From the NCBI GenBank assembly GCA_963674545.2, contig CAXXFB010000001.1, positions 2,294,001-2,358,000 on the forward strand: 64,000 bases of DNA, read 5' to 3'. Shown one piece after another: positions 31,587-40,179 of the stretch (position 1 is its first letter; each line of letters starts with the position of its first letter). This DNA is from JABGQS01 sp963674545. GTDB lineage: Bacteria; Bacillota; Clostridia; Christensenellales; SZUA-584. The translations under genes and the position numbers were made by a program. The notes beneath the pieces were generated by a model that was not told the DNA's origin, did not search any database, and worked only from the letters and a program-made list of their open reading frames with translations.

Positions 31587-32906
31587 ATGAGATCAGCTTC
31601 AACAATGATAGACATCACCCCGCCGCTGGGCTTGGGGATATGCGGGAATATCCGTGCGGACAACAAATGCAGAGGCGTACATGACCCGCTTTACTGCAAC
31701 GCTATTCTATGTGAGCATGAGGATACAACACTTCTATTCCTTGTTATGGACTGGGCCGGTATCGAATCGGCTGAAGCCAAAAAATTATGCGGCCGAACAG
31801 CTAAAGCGCTGGGTATACCCGAAGGCAATGTCATTGCCTCGGCAACGCATACTCATTCAGGACCGACGACTATAGATTTTGCGAACGACGAGCAGGAATG
31901 TAAAAAGGTTGAAGCATATCTTGCCGACGTTGAAGAAAAAATAGAAAAAGGAATCATGAAACTTCCGGAGCTTTTAGAAGAAGTAAGCCTTTGGAGCGCA
32001 AGAATCGAAGTTGAAGGCTACAGTTTCTGCAGAAGGCTGAGGATGGCAGACGGCAAAGTCATAATGAACTGGAACAAAGTGGACCCGAGCGAAGTCGTAT
32101 GTGCGACGGGAGAGCCGGACAAGCAGATGACTATAGTCGGGTTTAAAAGGAAAGACGGAACATGGCAGTCGCTTATCGTAAATTTTGCGCTTCATCCTGC
32201 AATATGTGTAGGGCGAGACTGGCTGTGGTCTGCTGACTGGGTTCATTACCTGCGTGAGGCGCTCTGGAAGACATTTGAGGAAAAACCGGTCGTGTATTTT
32301 GTCAATGGTACTCAGGGCGATGTAAACCACATTGACTACAAGAATTTCAATCTTGATGCTTTCCCGGAAGCTGAGCGGTATGGATATGCGCTGGCAGGGT
32401 TTGTAGAGAAGGCGCTTGATGATGCAAAGAAGATGAAAGACGCGCTTGCCGTGGTAAACGGGGCCGTAGCGCTTTATAAACGAATAATACCCGATGCCTG
32501 GATCACCTGGGCGAAGGAGAAGTGGGAAGCATGCGGCGGGCAGATACCTGAGCTGCTGCACGGCATACCGAGTGAGTTTTATGCTAAAGAGATAATAGGG
32601 ATGGAGCCACAGCAGGGAGACAAGTATATATTCAGGATGGCGGCAGTCAAGCTTGGCGAGGTTGCTTTCGTGACAGTGCCGGGCGAAGTGTTCTCCAGCA
32701 TAGGCAAACAGATAAAGGCGGCTTCTCCGTATAAGCTGACAGGCGTGATGGGTCTTACACTAGGCAACAGCGGCTATATACCAGACAGAAAGGCTTTCCT
32801 TGAAGGCGGCTATGAGACGCGCATAGGAGCAGGTTCGCAGTTTGAAGAGGATTCATGCGAGCGCTTACTGAGTGTCGCCTCAAACCTTTTGGAGATATTG
32901 CCGTAA
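31587..32906 (+). CDS. Ceramidase-like zinc hydrolase, copy 2
   Basis: A 439-residue paralogue of the preceding gene; the two align over their full length (MRSASTMIDITPPLGLGICGN, ATHTHSGP, GRDWLWSADWVHYLR, NGTQGDVNHIDY, CGGQIPELLHGIPSE). It starts 29 bp after copy 1 with AGGAGG, so one transcript probably makes both. Differences concentrate in the middle (about residues 90-125 and 270-300), suggesting different substrates or a hetero-oligomer. Cytoplasmic by absence of a signal sequence. No transporter is adjacent. Confidence 0.82.
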   Translation: MRSASTMIDITPPLGLGICGNIRADNKCRGVHDPLYCNAILCEHEDTTLLFLVMDWAGIESAEAKKLCGRTAKALGIPEGNVIASATHTHSGPTTIDFANDEQECKKVEAYLADVEEKIEKGIMKLPELLEEVSLWSARIEVEGYSFCRRLRMADGKVIMNWNKVDPSEVVCATGEPDKQMTIVGFKRKDGTWQSLIVNFALHPAICVGRDWLWSADWVHYLREALWKTFEEKPVVYFVNGTQGDVNHIDYKNFNLDAFPEAERYGYALAGFVEKALDDAKKMKDALAVVNGAVALYKRIIPDAWITWAKEKWEACGGQIPELLHGIPSEFYAKEIIGMEPQQGDKYIFRMAAVKLGEVAFVTVPGEVFSSIGKQIKAASPYKLTGVMGLTLGNSGYIPDRKAFLEGGYETRIGAGSQFEEDSCERLLSVASNLLEILP

Positions 32907-32908
32907 AT

Positions 32909-33119
32909 GAGAATCGGAAACAGGCGAACTCTTGCTGCGTAGTAGTGTGATTTTAGGTTAAACTGCGCAGATGCAGCGCTGAGAATCAATTTGGAGCTGA
33001 TTGCGAAAAGAGACCAGGCGAACGTTTAATGGACAGCAGTGTAACGTTAGCAACTGCGCAGATGCAATGCTAAGAATCTATATAAAGCTGATTGCGAAAA
33101 GAGACCAGGCGAACGCCTG
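32909..33119. repeat. Tandem array of a 91-bp repeat (two clear units plus a degenerate one)
   Basis: AACTGCGCAGATGCA begins a unit at 32961 and again at 33052 (period 91 bp). Both units share AGAATC, AGCTGATTGCGAAAAG and GAGACCAGGCGAACG. A degenerate part unit (GAGAATC, CAGGCGAAC) begins at 32909. A third full copy is 10 kb away at 43227. No coding frame. Unit 2 ends in the palindrome CAGGCGAACGCCTG. Confidence 0.85.
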
Positions 33120-33149
33120 TGATAATACAAAGAAGAAAGAGGAGAGACG

Positions 33150-33347
33150 ATGCAGCCAATAACATTCTGGGTATTTATAGGAGTCGGCGCTTATCTTATA
33201 ATATTTGAAGCGCTGCTTAGAATTAGGAGAAACACGAAAAAAGGAAAACATGCAGAGGAAGTATTCGGAGTCAAGGCAACAAGGATATTCAGCCTTGTCC
33301 TTGGGTTGATACTTATCGGCATGGCATTTTTTTGGTTTAATAAGTAG
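33150..33347 (+). CDS. Small two-helix membrane protein, hypothetical
   Basis: A 65-residue protein with two hydrophobic helices (about residues 5-24 and 45-62) joined by a basic loop (RIRRNTKKGKHAEE). GAGGAGAG precedes the ATG. It sits between the 91-bp repeat array and a terminator, and is probably read from the upstream hydrolase operon or its own promoter within the array. No family recognised. Confidence 0.7.
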   Translation: MQPITFWVFIGVGAYLIIFEALLRIRRNTKKGKHAEEVFGVKATRIFSLVLGLILIGMAFFWFNK

Positions 33348-33360
33348 CAGACATTATTAT

Positions 33361-33392
33361 AAAAGGCGTCCTTGTTTTGGGGCGTCTTTTTT
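33361..33392 (+). terminator. Rho-independent terminator
   Basis: AAAAGGCGTCC, loop TTGTTTT, GGGGCGTCTTTTTT; seven G-C/G-T pairs extended by A-T pairs, then a T tract. Confidence 0.85.
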
Positions 33393-33402
33393 ATAAGTCT
33401 TT

Positions 33403-33431
33403 TTGTGTGTGAAAATCATTTATGATATTAT
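33403..33431 (+). promoter_or_regulatory. rsmA promoter, leaderless configuration
   Basis: TTGTGT (33403-33408), 17-bp spacer, extended TGA-TATTAT (hexamer 33426-33431), and ATG only 6 nt later. Confidence 0.6.
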
Positions 33432-33437
33432 GAGAGT

Positions 33438-34307
33438 ATGAATATAACATCACCTAAAACAGTAAACGAAATGATGAAGCAATACGGAATCGCTCCGCTA
33501 AAGAAATTTGGACAGAATTTTCTTATTGACGGAAACATTGCTGATAAGATAGCAGATGCTTCTTTGCCGAAAATGCAGGAAGAAAAAGAGATTCTTGCGC
33601 TGGAGATTGGCCCAGGGCTTGGCGCGCTGACGCAAAGGCTGCTGGAAAGAGCGGCAAAAGTGGCTGCGTATGAGATTGATGCAGGGCTTGTCAGGGCGCT
33701 TGGAGATACGTTTGCTGGCAGAGATGACTTTACGCTTTTTCATCAGGATTTCCTTAAGGCAGATATAGAAAAAGACATTGGTGAGATTGCCAAGGGTATG
33801 CATATATATGCAGCAGCTAACCTGCCATATTACATCACATCTCCGTGTATAATGAAGCTCTTAGAATCCGGGCTCGATATTAAACGAATAACAGTGATGA
33901 TACAAAAGGAAGTAGCGCAAAGGATATGCGCAGCGCCGGGAGATAGCGAATACGGAGCTATAAGTGCTGCCGTTGCCTATTTTGCGGACGCAAAGATGCT
34001 CTTTACTGTGTCTTCAGGCTGTTTTTATCCAAAACCGGACGTAAGCTCCGCCGTTCTTTCGCTGGATGTAAAACGCAGCTACAGCGAAGAAGCAAAAGAC
34101 TACCTGGAGGTAGTAAAAGGGTTGTTTGCTATGAGGCGTAAGACGGTAAGGAGCAATTTGAGGCAAAGCTTTAAGCTTAGTCTGGAACAGGCAGAGAAGG
34201 TTATGCTAAAGGCGGACATAGACGAGAAAGCAAGAGCGGAAACACTTGCAAGAGCGGATTTTCAGCGCATTTGTGAAGAAATTAAGAATATTAAAAAAAA
34301 CATTTGA
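33438..34307 (+). CDS. rsmA: 16S rRNA (adenine1518-N6/adenine1519-N6)-dimethyltransferase RsmA (KsgA)
   Basis: A 289-residue SAM-dependent methyltransferase acting on the 3' end of 16S rRNA in late 30S assembly. KKFGQNFLIDGNIADKI is the family opening, LEIGPGLGALTQRLLERA is the SAM-binding motif I, and NLPYYITSP is the catalytic motif IV. Full length. The -10 box ends 6 nt before the ATG, so the mRNA is predicted leaderless. The usual neighbours (rnmV, ispE) are absent. Confidence 0.96.
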   Translation: MNITSPKTVNEMMKQYGIAPLKKFGQNFLIDGNIADKIADASLPKMQEEKEILALEIGPGLGALTQRLLERAAKVAAYEIDAGLVRALGDTFAGRDDFTLFHQDFLKADIEKDIGEIAKGMHIYAAANLPYYITSPCIMKLLESGLDIKRITVMIQKEVAQRICAAPGDSEYGAISAAVAYFADAKMLFTVSSGCFYPKPDVSSAVLSLDVKRSYSEEAKDYLEVVKGLFAMRRKTVRSNLRQSFKLSLEQAEKVMLKADIDEKARAETLARADFQRICEEIKNIKKNI

Positions 34308-34684
34308 ATTAAAAAAGGAATATAGGAATAAATGTAGAATAGTCTAAAATGGGGGAGATTACGATTTGTCTATGATTGCAAGTTGAGATTTGCTCTCTTT
34401 CATTTAATTGTAAGGTAATGAAAATAATTATAAAAGCACTAAGGAGAAAACGGCAACAAGAGAGAGATTTGTATGGAGCGATATCAAAAAGGCAGCCCTT
34501 ATTTTTCTGCGATTAAGACGACTGTAGAGACGGCTTTTATGGGCAACGATGTGTATCCGGTGCCGACCGGGTGTAGAAGCAGAAAAATATGCGATCAAGA
34601 TTCGTAATGCAATCTAGGACGCACATTATAAGAATATGTATTAAAAACTATTATAAAAAATGTGAAATATAAAGGAGAATTAAA
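34308..34684. other. Intergenic region between rsmA and pckG
   Basis: AT-rich, with a short possible frame (34473-34607) described separately. No terminator with a clean T tract was seen after rsmA. AAAGGAG at the end serves pckG. Confidence 0.4.
34473..34607 (+). CDS. Possible 44-residue peptide, doubtful
   Basis: An ATG frame reading MERYQKGSPYFSAIK at the start, with a purine-rich stretch (AGAGAGA) 6 nt upstream. Its GC content is higher than the surrounding intergenic DNA, which could indicate a gene fragment. No family recognised and no second line of evidence. Confidence 0.2.
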   Translation: MERYQKGSPYFSAIKTTVETAFMGNDVYPVPTGCRSRKICDQDS

Positions 34685-36580
34685 ATGTCAGAAAACAAAG
34701 CGCTTGAACTCATCCTATCCAAATGTGATGAAGAAAACCAAAAAAAAATCAAACTGATCAGCAATGCTGATATCTTAAACAAGATTGCAAGCAGAATCGA
34801 GCTTTGCAATCCTAAAGATGTCTTCGTTCACTCAGGCAGTGAAGAAGATTGCGAATATATCAAAAAGATGTGTTTAGAGACAGGCGAAGAATTACCTTTG
34901 GCCATGGAAGGCCATACGATTCACTTTGACCCGCCGGCAGAGCAAGGCCGTATTGTTAAGCAAACATATGCGATTGAAGATGAAGGTATGTTCACATCTA
35001 CCCTTGCAAAAGCTATGCCAAGGGCGCAGGCTGATGAGCTTATAGGAACCAACATGAAAAACATAATGGATGGAAAAACAATGCTCGTTGCTTTCTATAT
35101 CCGTGGACCTGTAGGCGCACCAACAGCTTATCCGTCTTTAACAATTTCAGATACATGGTATCTTGGACATCAGCAGAACAATCTTTACAAATGTTCTCCA
35201 AAAGGCTTTGAGAAGCAAGTTGAAAAAATGGGTCTTTTCTTTACAAATACACATAGCAAAGGCACATTAGACACGCCTAATGCGTATGTTTTGACAGACA
35301 GAAAAAATATTGAAACTTGGGCTTGGAACGTATCATACTTAGGCAATTGTGCTTTAATCAAAAAAGGCCATCACAGATTGGCGAATGATGATGCAATCTA
35401 TAATCACAGAGGTGATTACATGTCGGAACACATGTTCATTACTGGTATTAAGATGAAAGATGGTTCTATCGTGTGGATCGATGGCGCTGCGCCATCAGGC
35501 TGTGGTAAAACAACAACAGCTATGGCTGGTGATACTTTCATCGGCGATGATCTTGCTCAAATCTGGATAGCAGAAGATGGAACAATCCGTTCGATCAATC
35601 CTGAAATCGGAATCTTTGGTATCGTTAAAGACGTTAATAAAGAAGGTGATCCAATTCTTTATGAAAGATTGAGAAATCCTGGTTCTGAAGTCATTTGGTC
35701 AAATGTCTGTGTTGCTGATGGTGTTCCTTATTGGGAAGGATCTGATGAAGAAACACCAAAGAGCGGAATAAACTTCCAAGGTGAATGGTGGGAAGGAAAG
35801 ACAGATGCTAATGGAAACGTTATTCCTATTTCACATCCGAATTCCAGATGTACAATTCGCTCTAATCAATTGGGCAACTATAATGAAGCAGCTGCAGATG
35901 ATCCGAATGGTGTAGATACACTCGTATTTACATACAGCGGACGTGATCCTGAAACAATGCCTCCGGTTGTGGCTAGTTTGACTCCGCAAGAAGGTGTAAC
36001 ATTCGGTGCTGATATTGCGTCTCAAACAACAGCAACAGAAGTTGGCGCTAAAGGCGATATTAAAAGATCTCCTTGGGCAAATGCTCCGTTCTTCTTAGGG
36101 GCATTGGGCGATTATATGGAGGGTCAATTTAAATTCTTCACAAATCCAAAGCTCAAAACAAAGCCTGTTTTAGCATCTTTGAATTACTTCCTTACAGAAG
36201 CAGCTCGTGGTGGAGATTCAAATAAACTCATCGGTGAAAAACGTGATGTACGCTCATGGTTAACATGGCTTGCACGTTTGGCAAAAGGTGAAGTCACAGG
36301 AATCAAAACAGCACTCGGAATTATCCCGTCATTTGAAGAAATCAAAGGCATTTTTGATGAATTGATGCCGGATAAAGGATATTCAAAAGAGCTATATGAT
36401 AAGCAATTCTCACTTTATGTAGATAAACTTATTGAAAGAATTGATATGCAGGTTGAAGCTTACAAAAAAGAAGTAAATGTTCCGGAAATTTACTTTGAAA
36501 TACAAGCTACCAAAAAAGCTCGCTTAGAAGAACTCAAAGCAGCTAAAGGGTCTATTGTTACACCAGATCAATTAGGTTAG
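34685..36580 (+). CDS. pckG: Phosphoenolpyruvate carboxykinase, GTP-type family
   Basis: A 631-residue enzyme interconverting oxaloacetate and phosphoenolpyruvate. The nucleotide-binding kinase-1a loop is APSGCGKTTTAM, differing from the textbook PSACGKTNLAM. FIGDDLAQIWI, HPNSRCTIRSNQLGNY and the PFFLGALGDYMEGQ block support the GTP family over the ATP family. AAAGGAG precedes the ATG. Codon use differs from neighbours (more CAA, GAT, TCA and CGT), suggesting transfer from a lower-GC donor. It is a single-gene unit ended by a clear terminator. Confidence 0.88.
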   Translation: MSENKALELILSKCDEENQKKIKLISNADILNKIASRIELCNPKDVFVHSGSEEDCEYIKKMCLETGEELPLAMEGHTIHFDPPAEQGRIVKQTYAIEDEGMFTSTLAKAMPRAQADELIGTNMKNIMDGKTMLVAFYIRGPVGAPTAYPSLTISDTWYLGHQQNNLYKCSPKGFEKQVEKMGLFFTNTHSKGTLDTPNAYVLTDRKNIETWAWNVSYLGNCALIKKGHHRLANDDAIYNHRGDYMSEHMFITGIKMKDGSIVWIDGAAPSGCGKTTTAMAGDTFIGDDLAQIWIAEDGTIRSINPEIGIFGIVKDVNKEGDPILYERLRNPGSEVIWSNVCVADGVPYWEGSDEETPKSGINFQGEWWEGKTDANGNVIPISHPNSRCTIRSNQLGNYNEAAADDPNGVDTLVFTYSGRDPETMPPVVASLTPQEGVTFGADIASQTTATEVGAKGDIKRSPWANAPFFLGALGDYMEGQFKFFTNPKLKTKPVLASLNYFLTEAARGGDSNKLIGEKRDVRSWLTWLARLAKGEVTGIKTALGIIPSFEEIKGIFDELMPDKGYSKELYDKQFSLYVDKLIERIDMQVEAYKKEVNVPEIYFEIQATKKARLEELKAAKGSIVTPDQLG

Positions 36581-36614
36581 CTTTTTAGCAACATAAAAAA
36601 CGTTAAATAAAAAA

Positions 36615-36645
36615 GGGCAGTTCTTAATCAGAACTGTTCTTTTTT
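36615..36645 (+). terminator. Rho-independent terminator after pckG
   Basis: GGGCAGTTCT, loop TAATC, AGAACTGTTC, then T6. Confidence 0.88.
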
Positions 36646-36875
36646 AAAATGCTTATATGCTAATAAAAAAGCAAAACAGAATTTAGGTATCATGCACAAG
36701 CTTATGTTGACTTGATGAAGACTTTATATGTAAAGCACATTTGCTGATTCATGAGGTTCAAGAGAACATCATGTATTCTTGACTGATTTATTTATATAAG
36801 GAACTATTTAGTGCTTTTTTGCGTCATACTCTTAATGGTGTTAAAATAAATAAAAACAGCAAAAAGGAGTTTGAT
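36646..36875. other. AT-rich spacer before the DUF6688 gene
   Basis: No gene or clear promoter recognised; the last bases hold AAAAAGGAG for the next gene. Confidence 0.4.
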
Positions 36876-37979
36876 ATGGATGCAGTGACAATTTTATTTT
36901 CACTCTTGTTTGCAGTTTTCCCTGTCTTTTTGACTGTAATGAATATTCGGAATCTTTTTGCTAAGAACAAGCTCTTTTCTCGTGCTATGGAGATAATTAC
37001 TTTTGTTTTAGGGCCGACTTTGATGTTCATACTTTATCGTATGCTTTGGAACCCTCTGCCATGGTATGAATCAACAACAGATGGTTGGCTCGGGATTTTA
37101 TATCATGAACCGGTTTCAAACTGGACATCACTGCTGGTCCTTTTTGCAATAGCAGTTATCGGGTTTTTAATGCTTAGGGTATCAAAAGGCGAACTCCCCC
37201 CCCTGCTGACTGTTTTAAGCATGGCTGCAATGTATATGGGGAGTGCTTTCTGCTTGCTTTTTATACTACAGATTTTGCCGCATATAGCTACAGCTAATTC
37301 AATATTTCTATTTGAGGGTTTTCTGATGGTTCTGTTCCCTCTTAACTTTATAGTTTTTTCGATTTCTGTAACAAGAGAAATAATATCCAAGGAAACAAAA
37401 ACACATAAGAACAGGATATTCAAATCAAAATTTCTTAAATGGTGCGATACTTTGCTTAGTAAAAGCAATAAATATCCTATAATTGCTTTTGTATTGATGT
37501 TTCCGCTTTTTGCCGTTGTTGCGGCAATTCTGGTGCTTTTCGGGCAAAGATTTGATGCATCTATTACAGCTTTTACTCAAACGAGTGATTGGTTGTTTTC
37601 TCAGAAAGTTGCGCCTGCTATAGAGCAATATGGTTATGAGTATTTGTGTACGGCTGCAGCAAAAGGGCATAAAAGAGTTGTAAAACCAATAAGAATGGGC
37701 ATGAGAGGAGGGAAACGGATAATAGTTAACAGGCAGCTATGCGTTGCGAACGCCTTTGAAGAACTCCTGCAGAAAAAAACACCGAAGATCCATAGAGCTG
37801 TAAGAAAGATTTATGATGCTGTCGGCTGTCCTTTGGCGAAGAAAATCCATAAACCGATATACGCAGACTTTGCATATATTGTAATAAAGCCAATAGAATG
37901 GTTTGCACTTTTTATACTATACCTCTTTTATAGAAACCCGGAAGAACATATCGCCAGACAATATTTTCCGATACAATAA
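36876..37979 (+). CDS. DUF6688-like integral membrane protein
   Basis: A 367-residue protein with about six hydrophobic helices in the first 200 residues, one more near 200-225, and a soluble C-terminal part with the striking block AKGHKRVVKPIRMG then GGKRIIVNRQLCVANAFEE, the conserved centre of this family as I recall it. A final helix sits near residue 350. Function unknown; the invariant His/Cys/Asn in the block suggest catalysis or cofactor attachment, which is inference. ATG 36876 is preferred (AAAAAGGAG upstream) over a longer frame from 36819. Confidence 0.7.
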   Translation: MDAVTILFSLLFAVFPVFLTVMNIRNLFAKNKLFSRAMEIITFVLGPTLMFILYRMLWNPLPWYESTTDGWLGILYHEPVSNWTSLLVLFAIAVIGFLMLRVSKGELPPLLTVLSMAAMYMGSAFCLLFILQILPHIATANSIFLFEGFLMVLFPLNFIVFSISVTREIISKETKTHKNRIFKSKFLKWCDTLLSKSNKYPIIAFVLMFPLFAVVAAILVLFGQRFDASITAFTQTSDWLFSQKVAPAIEQYGYEYLCTAAAKGHKRVVKPIRMGMRGGKRIIVNRQLCVANAFEELLQKKTPKIHRAVRKIYDAVGCPLAKKIHKPIYADFAYIVIKPIEWFALFILYLFYRNPEEHIARQYFPIQ

Positions 37980-38055
37980 AATGATTATGAGTATAGAAAC
38001 CGGGATAAAAGAGAGTTAGAAACATACGTTACATATGTAAAAACTATATATCATG

Positions 38056-38085
38056 TTGTTTCTTGTGTGGTAATGATGATACAAT
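38056..38085 (+). promoter_or_regulatory. Promoter for the tyrosine phosphatase gene
   Basis: TTGTTT (38056-38061), 18-bp spacer, extended TGA-TACAAT (hexamer 38080-38085). Confidence 0.5.
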
Positions 38086-38116
38086 TATTAAAAGCAAATA
38101 TGAGAGGCAGTATAAT

Positions 38117-38857
38117 ATGGGCAAAAACGCTTTTAAGCTTGAGAGCACACCGAACTTCAGAGACCTTGGCGGATACAGTTCTTCTTTCGGAGGGCACGTT
38201 AAAGAAGAGGCGCTTTATCGTTCCAATTCTCTTGCGATGCTATCTGAAGATGATATAAAGCTGATACTTGAAAAAGGTATACGCACAGTCATAGACCTGC
38301 GGACGGATTTTGAGATACACAGAGGACAGAGCAGGCTTAGCGGCGTTGAGGGAGTGGGGTATTATAAGATATCATTGATAGACAATGTACATTCGCAGGA
38401 CCACAAAACGTTTGAAAAGAACATGCCAAAATCTATGGGGGAACTATATAAAAACCTATTAGATAATTCTTCGCAGAGCATAGTAAATGTATTTGAAATC
38501 ATATTAGAGAACAGTGACAACGCAGTCGTATTCAACTGTACTGCGGGGAAAGACAGGACAGGCGTAATAGCAGCGCTGATCCTTGACTTGCTTCGTGTGG
38601 GCAGAGAAGATATTGTTGAGGACTATACGATTACCGAAAAGCTTATGGAACCGGTTGTTGCAAAGGTCAAGGAAGACTATAACAGAGCGACAGGCAAAAC
38701 CATGCCAGACTATTTATTTGAATCTAAACAGGAGTCTATAGAAGAGTTCTTAGACCACCTGTATGATAACTATACAAATGCGCAAGAGTATCTGATCAAG
38801 AACGGATTTGGCAAAGAGAAGATAGAAAAGTTCAAGAAGACTTATCTAAAATCTTAA
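38117..38857 (+). CDS. Tyrosine-protein phosphatase (IphP/PTP-like)
   Basis: A 246-residue cysteine phosphatase. The P-loop CX5R is present as CTAGKDRTG (FNCTAGKDRTGVIAALIL), with the upstream NFRDLGGY and the general-acid region IDLRTDFEI typical of the IphP group, which includes tyrosine, lipid and dual-specificity phosphatases. No signal peptide, so it is cytoplasmic. ATG 38117 (GAGAGG upstream) is preferred over a frame start at 38063 that lies upstream of the predicted promoter -10. It converges with the NlpC/P60 gene, 3 bp between stops. Confidence 0.87.
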   Translation: MGKNAFKLESTPNFRDLGGYSSSFGGHVKEEALYRSNSLAMLSEDDIKLILEKGIRTVIDLRTDFEIHRGQSRLSGVEGVGYYKISLIDNVHSQDHKTFEKNMPKSMGELYKNLLDNSSQSIVNVFEIILENSDNAVVFNCTAGKDRTGVIAALILDLLRVGREDIVEDYTITEKLMEPVVAKVKEDYNRATGKTMPDYLFESKQESIEEFLDHLYDNYTNAQEYLIKNGFGKEKIEKFKKTYLKS

Positions 38858-38860
38858 TGA

Positions 38861-40003
38861 TTACCACGGGCGCCTTGCCCACCTAAACCACTTTAACCAA
38901 TAGGACGAAGTGCATGAACGGTAGACCACCTCTCCGTTAGAGGAGGATGCGTCTATCATCATACCTTCGCCGACGTATATGCCGACGTGGCCTATTTTGC
39001 CTTTACTAGTGCTCCAGAAAAAAAGCAGATCGCCCTTTTGCAGGTCGTCATAGCTGGTTATTTTCTTCCAGTCGCTTACCGCTGCATAACCTGCTGCATT
39101 GTAGCGTCCACGGGTGCTGCCTGCCTGCTTCAAACAATAGTACACAAGGCCGGAACAGTCGAACGAGCTGGGGCCGGAGCGGCCGAGTATATACGGTTTG
39201 CCAAGCTGGGCCTTTGCGACTTCAATCATTTCGTTTATATTGGCAGAGCGGCGCTCTTCGATTATCTTGCTGGCGCTGGGGACGGCGCTTGGCGAATAGA
39301 GCACATCCATCGTTTTCTCGCCCGTTTTGCCGTCTATGGAAAGGTCGTTGCGCTTCTGAAAATCCTTCACGGCGTCAACGGTAACTGTGCCGTAATATCC
39401 GGTCACCGTGTCCATATATCCAAGGTCTACAAGTTGCTGCTGCATTGCGTCTACGTCGTGGCCGGACGTTCCTTCCAGCAGCGTATATTTCTTAGCTTCG
39501 TTTGAAAAGAGTACTCTCTGGGTCTCGTAACCGGCTATACCGTCCTGCTGAAGCCCGTGCTGGCGCTGGAAAAGTTCTACAGCGTATTTTGTGACCGAGC
39601 CGTAGTACTGGGTGGATTCGTCTATCTCCATGTAGCCAAGCTCCATAAGACGCTCCTGCAGAGCCTGAACATATTCGCTTTCATCTCCTTTTTGCAGCAC
39701 AGGGTCTATGGTGGGCAGCGGCTCTGTTGTCGGTATAGGAGTAGTGGCTGGTGTAGGCGGCGGTGTGCTTGTAAGCACCGGCAGCGGGGTTTCTTCGATG
39801 CGCTCCGTTACAGCCGGAGTATCTTTCTTTAGAACGATGGGAAGCGTGATAGCTGCCGCTATAAGGAAAACAAGGCCAATCAATATACCTCTGCCCAGCC
39901 AGTTAAGGCGCCGCAGAGTATGTATCGCAATAGCGATACCGTTTACTGTTTTTACAATAAAACTACTATTTTTTTTGCTTTTAACTCTTTTTTTTTGCGT
40001 CAT
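38861..40003 (-). CDS. Membrane-anchored NlpC/P60 endopeptidase with two peptidoglycan-binding domains
   Basis: A 380-residue wall hydrolase. One transmembrane helix (about 38-58) is followed by a Pro/Thr linker (65-100), two PG_binding_1 domains (about 103-165 and 172-235), and a C-terminal NlpC/P60 domain. The catalytic cysteine is in SSFDCSGLVYY and the histidine in GHVGIYVG. It would cleave stem peptides outside the membrane. The start has AGAGGAAT upstream. Architecture is the same as the protein at 55247-56884, with fewer binding repeats. Confidence 0.9.
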   Translation of the reverse strand: MTQKKRVKSKKNSSFIVKTVNGIAIAIHTLRRLNWLGRGILIGLVFLIAAAITLPIVLKKDTPAVTERIEETPLPVLTSTPPPTPATTPIPTTEPLPTIDPVLQKGDESEYVQALQERLMELGYMEIDESTQYYGSVTKYAVELFQRQHGLQQDGIAGYETQRVLFSNEAKKYTLLEGTSGHDVDAMQQQLVDLGYMDTVTGYYGTVTVDAVKDFQKRNDLSIDGKTGEKTMDVLYSPSAVPSASKIIEERRSANINEMIEVAKAQLGKPYILGRSGPSSFDCSGLVYYCLKQAGSTRGRYNAAGYAAVSDWKKITSYDDLQKGDLLFFWSTSKGKIGHVGIYVGEGMMIDASSSNGEVVYRSCTSSYWLKWFRWARRPW

Positions 40004-40156
40004 ACTCTTTATATTCCTCTTGATATATTTTATACTTTATTAGAGTTTTGTGCAACGATTCTAAAGAGCGGTTTACGCTGCTCTGCGGCGCTTGGAGCTT
40101 TTGTAAACAATGTGTGAAAACAGATGCTTATTAAAGATTTCGACACAAATTTTTAG

Positions 40157-40162
40157 TATTAT
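40157..40162 (+). promoter_or_regulatory. -10 box for the PHP gene
   Basis: TATTAT, 18 bp before the ATG, with GGAG (40169-40172) between. The predicted leader is only about 12 nt; a -35 was not identified. Confidence 0.4.
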
Positions 40163-40179
40163 GATAACGGAGCATAAAG

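Noticed and set aside
32909..33119. CRISPR array or tandem tRNA genes
   Set aside because: The units are 91 bp with partly conserved interiors and no unique spacers; no cloverleaf or T-loop sequence is seen.
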